Shown: positions 8,844-13,831 of the stretch, in pieces
Layout: every line of letters starts with the position of its first letter
Numbering within the stretch: position 1 is the stretch's first letter
Notes under the pieces: model-generated
What the model saw: only the letters and a program-made list of their open reading frames with translations
What the model was told of the DNA's origin: nothing
The model's database searches: none
Source of the DNA: Gammaproteobacteria bacterium
GTDB taxonomy: Bacteria; Pseudomonadota; Gammaproteobacteria; QNFN01
Length of the DNA: 13,831 nt
Assembly: GCA_003645555.1 (NCBI GenBank)
Contig: QNFN01000014.1
Span: 1-13,831, forward strand
Reading direction: 5' to 3'
Program-made: the position numbers and the translations under genes

Positions 8844-9305
8844 TCAGGAGGCGAGACGCGCCTTGATCGCAGCGCTGACGGCACCCATGTCGGCCCGCCC
8901 CTGGAGACGGCTCTTGAGCAGGCCCATGACCTTGCCCATGTCACGCATCGAACTGGCACCAACCTCCGCCATGGCGGTGTCGATGGCAGCGGTGACCGCG
9001 GCCTGGTCCAGTGCTTCGGGCATGTAGGTGGCAATCACCTTGAGCTCGTAGCGTTCCTGGTCGGCCAGGTCCTCGCGCGCGGCAGCCTTGTACTGCTCGA
9101 TTGAATCGCGGCGTTGCTTGGTCATTTTCTGCAGCACGCCGACGATGTCGGCGTCGTCGAGTTCGACCTGGTCGTCGATCTCACGCTGCTTGTAGGCCGC
9201 CATGATCAGGCGGACGACGGAAAGACGGGGACGGTCACCCTCGCGCAGGGCCGCCTTCATGTCTTCCTGAATGCGTTCCTTTAAGGATAAGGGAACGTCG
9301 CTCAT
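8844..9305 (-). CDS. yqeY: GatB/YqeY domain protein
   Basis: A 153-residue protein of the YqeY family, small soluble proteins that share the C-terminal tail domain of the GatB subunit of Asp-tRNA(Asn)/Glu-tRNA(Gln) amidotransferase. Recognisable blocks are '[26 protein letters not shown]' at the N-terminus, '[27 protein letters not shown]' in the middle and '[22 protein letters not shown]' near the end. Length is as expected for the family. The biochemical role is not established; RNA contact is the usual guess. Its ATG overlaps the rpsU stop (ATGA, positions 9302-9305), so it is probably translated by ribosomes finishing rpsU. It sits inside the MMS operon as in Pseudomonas-type gene order. 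Confidence 0.93.
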   Translation of the reverse strand: MSDVPLSLKERIQEDMKAALREGDRPRLSVVRLIMAAYKQREIDDQVELDDADIVGVLQKMTKQRRDSIEQYKAAAREDLADQERYELKVIATYMPEALDQAAVTAAIDTAMAEVGASSMRDMGKVMGLLKSRLQGRADMGAVSAAIKARLAS

Positions 9306-9574
9306 CTACGGCGACGACCACCCCGGCCGCGTGGCGGCTCAGCGACGGGACGGGCCCCGACGCGGTTCTGCTCCATGCGCTCGCGGGCCTTGGCGAGCTT
9401 CTTCTGGTAGCGCTTGACCGCAGCGGCGGCCTTACGCTTGCGAACCGAGGTCGGCTTTTCGTAGAACTCGCGGCGGCGGGTCTCGGACAGGACACCAGCT
9501 TTTTCGCAGGCGCGCTTGAAGCGGCGCAGTGCGACCTCGAAGTTCTCGTTTTCCTTGACGCGTACGGTTGGCAT
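9302..9574 (-). CDS. rpsU: 30S ribosomal protein S21 with extended C-terminus
   Basis: A 90-residue S21. The first two thirds match the E. coli protein closely: '[20 protein letters not shown]', '[20 protein letters not shown]' and '[20 protein letters not shown]'. S21 joins the platform of the 30S subunit near the anti-Shine-Dalgarno and helps initiation. E. coli S21 has 71 residues, so about 19 extra residues are present here, ending '[18 protein letters not shown]', a Pro/Gly-rich basic tail. ATG 9574 has GAGG about 12 nt upstream. It is the first gene of the MMS operon and has a good promoter. The stop overlaps the yqeY start by 4 nt. Confidence 0.97.
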   Translation of the reverse strand: MPTVRVKENENFEVALRRFKRACEKAGVLSETRRREFYEKPTSVRKRKAAAAVKRYQKKLAKARERMEQNRVGARPVAEPPRGRGGRRRR

Positions 9575-9627
9575 GCCTGTAGCTTTCCTCTACTCGTTCG
9601 CCGGCATCACGCCGACAGAAGAGCGGC

Positions 9628-9656
9628 ATTCTATAGCCGCCCACCGTGCCTGTAAA
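9628..9656 (-). promoter_or_regulatory. Sigma-70 promoter of the rpsU-yqeY-dnaG-rpoD operon
   Basis: On the minus strand TTTACA (9651-9656) and TAGAAT (9628-9633) are separated by exactly 17 bp; the boxes match the consensus at five and five of six positions. Transcription would start near 9621, about 47 nt before the rpsU ATG. The intergenic region is shared with the divergent tsaD, for which I could not find an equally clear promoter. Confidence 0.7.
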
Positions 9657-9697
9657 GCGGCCTTGCACCAGCGCACCGGGCGCGGGAAACTCCCGTA

Positions 9698-10726
9698 ATG
9701 CGTGTCCTCGGCATCGAAACCTCTTGCGACGAGACCGGCGTCGCCGTCTATGACGGTGCGCGCGGCGCCCTGCTCGGCCATGTCCTGCACAGCCAGGTGG
9801 CGCTGCATGCCGACTACGGCGGCGTGGTTCCGGAGCTCGCTTCGCGCGACCACGTGCGTAAAACCCTGCCGCTGATCGAACGCGTCCTGGTCGAGACCGG
9901 ACTCAACGGCCGTGAGCTAGACGGCGTGGCCTACACCGCCGGCCCCGGCCTGGTCGGGGCCCTGCTGGTCGGCGCGGTGGTAGCACGCAGCCTCGCCTGG
10001 GGCTGGGGCGTGCCATCGCTGGCCGTGCACCACATGGAGGGGCACCTGCTGGCACCGCTGATGGAAGCCGACCCGCCGGCCTTCCCGTTTATCGCCCTGC
10101 TGGTCTCCGGCGGCCACACCCAGCTGATCGAGGTCGACGGCCTGGGTAGCTACCGGCTGCTCGGCGACACCCGTGACGATGCCGTCGGCGAGGCGTTCGA
10201 CAAGACCGCCAAGCTGCTCGGCCTCGGCTACCCGGGCGGCCCGGCGCTGGCCAACCTGGCCGATGAAGGCAACCCGGACCGTTTCACCTTCCCGCGGCCG
10301 ATGACCGGCCGCCCCGGGCTCGACTTCAGCTTCAGCGGCCTAAAGACCCACGCGCTGGTGACCCTGCGCGATCTCGACCCCGACGATGCCACGGCACGTG
10401 CCGATGTCGCCCGGGCGTTCCAGGACGCGGCGGTCGAGACGCTGGCGATCAAGTGCCGGCGGGCATTGCGTGAAACCGGCCTGAACACCCTGGTCGTGGC
10501 CGGCGGGGTCGGCGCCAACCGCGCGCTGCGGGCGCGGCTGCAGGTGATCGCCGCGGCCGAGGGCGGGGTCGCCCGCTTCCCGCGGCTGGAGTTCTGCACC
10601 GACAACGGCGCCATGATTGCCCACGTCGGGGCGCTGCGCATGGCGGCCGGCGAACTGCCGACGGAGGAGTTCGCGGTGCGCCCGCGCTGGCCGCTTGACG
10701 AGTTGCGTCCGCCGGCGGAGGCCTGA
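9698..10726 (+). CDS. tsaD: tRNA N6-threonylcarbamoyladenosine transferase TsaD
   Basis: A 342-residue Kae1/YgjD-family ASKHA ATPase fold that, with TsaB and TsaE, transfers threonylcarbamoyl from TC-AMP to A37 of tRNAs reading ANN codons. The start '[19 protein letters not shown]' is the standard phosphate-1 motif. '[15 protein letters not shown]' (about 78-92) and the metal-binding '[10 protein letters not shown]' with H112 and H116 follow. '[13 protein letters not shown]', '[20 protein letters not shown]', 'DFSFSGLKT' and '[12 protein letters not shown]' complete the family. Length is normal (E. coli 337). ATG 9698 begins exactly at the conserved N-terminus. A 5-bp stem CGGGA-AAC-TCCCG (9683-9695) lies just ahead of it and includes the only Shine-Dalgarno-like bases. 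It is transcribed divergently from rpsU, as in related genomes. Confidence 0.98.
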   Translation: MRVLGIETSCDETGVAVYDGARGALLGHVLHSQVALHADYGGVVPELASRDHVRKTLPLIERVLVETGLNGRELDGVAYTAGPGLVGALLVGAVVARSLAWGWGVPSLAVHHMEGHLLAPLMEADPPAFPFIALLVSGGHTQLIEVDGLGSYRLLGDTRDDAVGEAFDKTAKLLGLGYPGGPALANLADEGNPDRFTFPRPMTGRPGLDFSFSGLKTHALVTLRDLDPDDATARADVARAFQDAAVETLAIKCRRALRETGLNTLVVAGGVGANRALRARLQVIAAAEGGVARFPRLEFCTDNGAMIAHVGALRMAAGELPTEEFAVRPRWPLDELRPPAEA

Positions 10727-10824
10727 GCCAGATTCATTCTTTACTTATTCGCAAGTTAGGCGGACACCGAACCAGCAGCGTCCAGCTCACGGCTGATCGA
10801 GGGAGAACCGGGCCAGAATTCCTT

Positions 10825-10881
10825 GTGGGTCGGGCTTCAGCCCGACAAAGCCAATGATTGTCGGACTGAAGTCCGACCCAC
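10825..10881. repeat. REP pair (BIME-like), copy 1
   Basis: Two 23-nt REP units face each other. Unit a (10825-10847, +) is a GTGG head followed by GTCGGGCTTCAGCCCGAC; unit b (10859-10881, minus) is GTGG followed by GTCGGACTTCAGTCCGAC. They are separated by 11 nt. Each unit is itself a hairpin, and both together can form a long stem. The GTGG/GTAG head and hairpin are typical of REPs mobilised by RAYT (TnpA_REP) enzymes. It lies between the convergent ends of tsaD and plsY, where it could act as a two-way terminator or RNA stabiliser. Confidence 0.85.
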
Positions 10882-10951
10882 ATAAAGAGCTTTCACCTGA
10901 ATCGCCGGCTTGAGGTGCTACCGCCTTCGCCTGTCACGGTCTGAGCCCGCT

Positions 10952-11542
10952 TTATTTCTGGCCGATTTTCGGCTCCTCGCCAGCGAGCAGCCGACGGATG
11001 TTGGCCTGGTGGCGCCAGAACAGCAGCACGGTCATCACCCCGCAAGCCAGGGCCGGCTCAATGCCACCGAAGCGCCAGGCGACCCAGGCCGGCGCCAACC
11101 CCGTGGCAACCAGCGCCGACAGCGACGAGTAGCGGCTCAGGGCCGCCACCACCAGCCAGGTGCCGACCGTGGCCAGGCCGACGACCCAGTCCATGCCGAC
11201 CAGCACGCCGATGGCCGTCGCCACCCCCTTGCCACCCTGGAAGCGGAAAAAGACCGGGTAGAGATGGCCGAAAAAGGCCGCCAGGCCGATCAGGCCAAGC
11301 AGCTCGGGGGCGACCCCGAAGGCGTGTGCGATCAACATCGGCAGCAGACCCTTGAACAGGTCACCGACCAGCGTCACCACGGCCAGCTTCTTGCCGCCGA
11401 GGCGCAGCACGTTGGTGGCGCCGGGATTGCCAGAACCGCCGCTGCGCGGATCGGGCAGGCCGGCGAGGCGGCAGACGATGATGGCACTGGAGACCGACCC
11501 GAGCAGGTAGGCGACGAGCACGAGGATGTGACCGGTGGACAT
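10952..11542 (-). CDS. plsY: Acyl-phosphate:glycerol-3-phosphate acyltransferase PlsY
   Basis: A 196-residue integral membrane enzyme that acylates glycerol-3-phosphate with acyl-phosphate (made by PlsX) to give lysophosphatidic acid, the first step of phospholipid synthesis. The family's conserved loops are present: 'GLPDPRSGGSGNPGATNVLR' near the N-terminus, 'GHLYPVFFRFQGGKGVATA' in the centre, and 'FWRHQANIRRLLAGEE' near the C-terminus. Five or so hydrophobic segments alternate with these loops. I placed the start at ATG 11542, which gives 'MSTGHILVLVAYLLGSVSSA' and agrees with E. coli PlsY (205 residues); a TTG 12 codons upstream has no better ribosome site. It is convergent with tsaD and divergent from folB. 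Confidence 0.96.
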   Translation of the reverse strand: MSTGHILVLVAYLLGSVSSAIIVCRLAGLPDPRSGGSGNPGATNVLRLGGKKLAVVTLVGDLFKGLLPMLIAHAFGVAPELLGLIGLAAFFGHLYPVFFRFQGGKGVATAIGVLVGMDWVVGLATVGTWLVVAALSRYSSLSALVATGLAPAWVAWRFGGIEPALACGVMTVLLFWRHQANIRRLLAGEEPKIGQK

Positions 11543-11572
11543 CACGGCATCTTCAACGGCACAGCGCGAACC

Positions 11573-11600
11573 GGTCAAGCGCAGAATGATCGGCTATAGT
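11573..11600 (+). promoter_or_regulatory. Candidate promoter for folB-folK-DUF2007
   Basis: TATAGT (11595-11600) is a good -10, with GGTCAA (11573-11578) as a poor -35 at 16 bp. Transcription would start about 20 nt before the folB ATG, just ahead of its AGAGG ribosome site. The weak -35 keeps this tentative. Confidence 0.4.
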
Positions 11601-11628
11601 GGCCGTCGCCTTCGCAGAGGACCCTGAC

Positions 11629-11985
11629 ATGGACCGTATCTTCCTGCGCGATCTGCGTGTCGAAACCATCATCGGCATCTACGACTGGGAGCGCGAGACT
11701 CCGCAGACCGTCAGCATCGACCTTGAACTTGCCACCGACGTCGCCCGTGCCGCGCAGAGTGACGACATTGCCGACGCCCTCGACTACAAGCAGATCGCCA
11801 AGCGGCTGATCGCGTTTGTCGGTGAAAGCCGCTTCCAGCTGGTCGAGACCCTGGCCGAGCGCATCGCGACACTCCTGCGCGAGGAGTTCGGCGTGTCCTG
11901 GTGCAAGGTCACGGTCAACAAGGGCGGCGCGATCCGTGGCGCGAGCGCGGTCGGAATCGAAATCGAGCGCGGTCAGCCCGGCTGA
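11629..11985 (+). CDS. folB: Dihydroneopterin aldolase FolB
   Basis: A 118-residue dihydroneopterin aldolase, which splits 7,8-dihydroneopterin to 6-hydroxymethyl-7,8-dihydropterin and glycolaldehyde in folate synthesis. The N-terminal 'LRVETIIGIYDWERETPQ' includes E21, the middle 'DYKQIAKRLIAFV' and 'FQLVETLAERIA' include E73, and the C-terminal 'VTVNKGGAIRGA' gives K98. These align with the catalytic and pterin-anchoring residues of E. coli FolB (122 residues). The ATG at 11629 follows AGAGG by 8 nt; an upstream GTG at 11599 would overlap the promoter -10 and add no conserved sequence. Its product is the substrate of the next gene, which starts 2 nt after the stop. Confidence 0.96.
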   Translation: MDRIFLRDLRVETIIGIYDWERETPQTVSIDLELATDVARAAQSDDIADALDYKQIAKRLIAFVGESRFQLVETLAERIATLLREEFGVSWCKVTVNKGGAIRGASAVGIEIERGQPG

Positions 11986-11987
11986 CG

Positions 11988-12488
11988 ATGGCCGAGATCT
12001 TCGTCAGTCTCGGCAGCAACATCGACCGCGATCATCACCTGTGCCGGGCCGCCACCGCGCTGCGCACGACGTTCGGCAAAATCGCCTTCTCCCCGGTCTA
12101 CGAAAGTGCGGCTGTCGGCTTCGATGGCCCGCCGTTCTACAACGCCGTGGCCCACGCCGAAACCGACCTCGATCTCGATGCCGTGCTCGACAAACTGCGC
12201 CGCATCGAGGATGCCCAGGGCCGCGTCCGTCACGCGGACAGCTTCCATTCGCGCACCCTCGATCTCGACCTGCTGCTCTACGACGACCTGGTGCTGGAGA
12301 CCCCGACCGTGGCCCTGCCACGCGACGACATACTCCGCTTCGCCTTCGTGGCCGCCCCCCTGGCCGACCTCGCCGCGGACCGTTGCCACCCGGTCAGCGG
12401 CGTCCGTTACGCCGACCTCTGGGCCGGCTTCGACCGCAGCGCACAGCCGCTGACACGGATCGCGTTCGACTGGACAACAGCGGCATGA
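11988..12488 (+). CDS. folK: HPPK-like pyrophosphokinase (FolK family, variant active site)
   Basis: A 166-residue protein of the 6-hydroxymethyl-7,8-dihydropterin pyrophosphokinase family, which moves diphosphate from ATP to the FolB product. The N-terminal 'IFVSLGSNIDR' (residues 4-14) is the family's opening strand, and 'EDAQGRVRHADSFHSRTLDLDLLLYD' (74-99) contains the signature. The metal-binding D92 and D94 and R89 are kept. The usual Trp-Gly-Pro before the Arg is Phe-His-Ser (86-88), and the His after the later 'VP' motif, which contacts ATP in E. coli, is Arg here (P111-R112). This shorter-motif subgroup occurs beside folB in Pseudomonas-type genomes, as I recall, while a canonical FolK lies elsewhere. 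Activity is likely but not certain. Its stop overlaps the next start (ATGA). Confidence 0.85.
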   Translation: MAEIFVSLGSNIDRDHHLCRAATALRTTFGKIAFSPVYESAAVGFDGPPFYNAVAHAETDLDLDAVLDKLRRIEDAQGRVRHADSFHSRTLDLDLLLYDDLVLETPTVALPRDDILRFAFVAAPLADLAADRCHPVSGVRYADLWAGFDRSAQPLTRIAFDWTTAA

Positions 12489-12799
12489 AGCGGGTCTACG
12501 GCAGTGACGACCGGATGCTGGTCGGCCACCTGCATGAAATGCTCGAAGCACACGGCATTGCCAGCATGGTGCGCAACGACTATCTCGGCGGCGGTGCCGG
12601 CGAGTTACCGCCGAACGAATGCTGGCCCGAATTGTGGGTGGTCGAGACGGCCGACTGGGAGCGGGCGAAAGCGCTGGTCGAGGCCCAACTCGGCCCGACC
12701 ATGACCACATCCTGGACCTGCCCCGGCTGCGGCGAGACGATCGAGGGGCAGTTCGCCCAGTGCTGGCACTGCGGCCACAAGGCGCCGGAGGAGGCGTGA
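12485..12799 (+). CDS. DUF2007 protein with C-terminal zinc ribbon
   Basis: A 104-residue protein. The N-terminal 70 residues fit DUF2007, small ferredoxin-like domains labelled 'putative signal transducing protein': 'AHGIASMVRNDYLGGGAGELPP' followed by 'CWPELWVVETADWERAKALVEAQL'. The C-terminus is a zinc ribbon with C79-x2-C82 and C93-x2-C96 ('CPGCGE' and 'CWHCGH'). No catalytic residues are visible; function is unknown. ATG 12485 overlaps the folK stop by 4 nt, so it is probably coupled to it. The same frame is open upstream for another 220 codons through folB and folK, but that part is not coding, judging from its Arg/Pro-rich composition. Confidence 0.85.
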   Translation: MKRVYGSDDRMLVGHLHEMLEAHGIASMVRNDYLGGGAGELPPNECWPELWVVETADWERAKALVEAQLGPTMTTSWTCPGCGETIEGQFAQCWHCGHKAPEEA

Positions 12800-12834
12800 A
12801 GGCCGGGGCATAAAGCCGGGAGACCAAGATCCTT

Positions 12835-12891
12835 GTGGGTCGGGCTTCAGCCCGACAACGGCGATGAATGTCGGACTGAAGTCCGACCTAC
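12835..12891. repeat. REP pair (BIME-like), copy 2
   Basis: Same arrangement as the first copy: unit a (12835-12857, +) is identical to copy 1 unit a; unit b (12869-12891, minus) differs only in its head, GTAG instead of GTGG. The 11-nt spacer has the same length but a different sequence. It lies between the convergent ends of the DUF2007 gene and rlmL. The preceding CCTT is also shared with copy 1. Confidence 0.85.
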
Positions 12892-12975
12892 AGCAGAACC
12901 CTCACCAGGCGTTGGCGGCCTGAAGGGCTGGCGCCTTTATGCCCTTTACGGGTACACGCCGTGATACGCCCTCGC

Positions 12976-13831
12976 TCACTCCACCGATCGCACGGCCTGC
13001 CAGCAGCGGTGGATGCGCTTGTTGCGGGCGAAATCCGGCGGTACGGTCGCGGCGCTGATCTCCTTCCAGTCGAGACCGGCGAAAGCCGCCTCGTCGAGCC
13101 GGAAACGGCGGAAGTTGGTCGAGAACAGCAGCATGCCACCCGGCACCAGAAGCTCCGCGGCACCCTGCAGCAGCCGCACGTGGTCGCGCTGGACGTCGAA
13201 ATCGGTCTCCAGCCGTTTGGAGTTGGAGAAGGTCGGCGGGTCGACGAAAACCAGCCCGAAGCGGAGCCTCTCGCGGGCCGCCTGCGCCAACCACTCGAAG
13301 CAGTCGGCACGCACCAGCTCATGCGTCTCGGGGTCGCAGCCGTTCAGGTCCAGGTTGCTTCGCGCCCACTCGAGGTAGGTACCCGACAGGTCGATCGAGG
13401 TGGTCGCCAACGCCCCACCCTGCGCGGCATGGACGGTCGCCGCACCGGTGTAGCAGAAGAGATTCAGAAATCGTTTGCCGGCCGCCTGCTGCTGGATTAC
13501 CAGCCGGGTCGGGCGGTGATCGAGAAACAGGCCGGTGTCGAGATGGGCGTCAAATTCGACCAGCAGCCGGCAGCCGCCCTCGGCCACTTCGTGGAAGTGC
13601 GCCTGGACTGCCTCACGCTCGTACTGGGTGTCACCACGCTGCGGCGCCCGCAGCCGGTAGGTGATCTCATTCGGCGTCAGTTCCAGCAGTTCGGCGACAC
13701 CCGCCAGCGCGCTACGACGACGCACCGCCGCCCGTTCCGGGTCGACACCGACGGGCGGAGCGTACTCCTGCACACGCGCCCGTAAACCGTCGCGACAGCG
13801 GTAGAGGTCGACGGCAACGGCATACTCGGGC
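12976..13831 (-). CDS. rlmL: 23S rRNA methyltransferase RlmKL, C-terminal (RlmK) half, cut by window end
   Basis: Partial gene: the reading frame runs off the right edge with 'PEYAVAVDLYRCRDGLRARV' before 'QEYAPP', so the GTG at 13773 is internal and not a start. About 284 residues are visible. They match the C-terminal domain of E. coli RlmKL (702 residues), which makes m7G2069 in 23S rRNA, while the missing N-terminal half makes m2G2445. Seen in order are 'HLDTGLFLDHRPTR', the SAM motif 'FLNLFCYTGAATVHAAQGGA', 'DLSGTYLEWARSNLDLNG', 'DPPTFSNSKR' and 'DFDVQRDHVRLL', and the ending 'DFARNKRIHRCW'. It is convergent with the DUF2007 gene across a REP pair. A stand-alone RlmK is possible if the upstream sequence does not continue. 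Confidence 0.93.
   Translation of the reverse strand, partial: PEYAVAVDLYRCRDGLRARVQEYAPPVGVDPERAAVRRRSALAGVAELLELTPNEITYRLRAPQRGDTQYEREAVQAHFHEVAEGGCRLLVEFDAHLDTGLFLDHRPTRLVIQQQAAGKRFLNLFCYTGAATVHAAQGGALATTSIDLSGTYLEWARSNLDLNGCDPETHELVRADCFEWLAQAARERLRFGLVFVDPPTFSNSKRLETDFDVQRDHVRLLQGAAELLVPGGMLLFSTNFRRFRLDEAAFAGLDWKEISAATVPPDFARNKRIHRCWQAVRSVE

Noticed and set aside
11816..12484. N-terminal two thirds of the open frame that ends with the DUF2007 protein
   Set aside because: It overlaps folB and folK out of frame and is Arg/Pro/Ser-rich; only the last 104 codons look like protein.

Overview
The window is a G+C-rich chromosomal housekeeping segment, most likely from a gammaproteobacterium. 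Gene content and order support this: a macromolecular-synthesis (MMS) operon rpsU-yqeY-dnaG-rpoD, divergent from a tsaD gene and followed by plsY, folB and a folK-like gene, recalls Pseudomonas and Chromatiales-type genomes. The TsaD, PlsY, DnaG, sigma-70 and RlmL sequences all look like the gammaproteobacterial forms. No genus can be named from sequence alone.

Layout. Positions 1-3180 (minus strand) hold a saccharopine-dehydrogenase-fold enzyme, best read as carboxynorspermidine/carboxyspermidine synthase, and a large acyl-CoA dehydrogenase. A 159-bp palindromic MITE-like element flanked by TTAG duplications lies between them. Positions 3369-4665 (minus) hold a two-TM DUF502 protein and an unrecognised acidic Cys/His-rich protein. 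Positions 4912-4988 (minus) are a tRNA with a CAT anticodon that resembles tRNA-Ile2. Positions 5081-9574 (minus) are the MMS operon. It has a near-consensus promoter ahead of rpsU, a GC-rich hairpin between yqeY and dnaG, and a strong promoter directly ahead of rpoD. Positions 9698-10726 (plus) are tsaD. A REP pair follows, then plsY (minus), which is divergent from the plus-strand group folB-folK-like-DUF2007. A second REP pair comes next, and the window ends inside rlmL (minus), of which only the RlmK half is visible.

How the genes work together. rpsU, dnaG and rpoD couple initiation of translation, replication and transcription. YqeY is translationally coupled to S21 by an ATGA overlap. 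folB and folK-like encode consecutive folate-pathway steps, and the DUF2007 zinc-ribbon protein is coupled to them by another ATGA overlap. TsaD and RlmL modify tRNA and rRNA, and PlsY starts phospholipid synthesis.

No defence system, CRISPR array or new multi-gene system is visible. The points of most interest are small: the MITE set against the Shine-Dalgarno of the dehydrogenase, the two REP pairs that both lie between convergent genes and seem to share extra flanking sequence, a HPPK-like enzyme with altered active-site residues, an S21 with a basic C-terminal tail, and an orphan Cys/His-rich protein beside the tRNA. All statements on homology come from recognition of motifs, without database searches.
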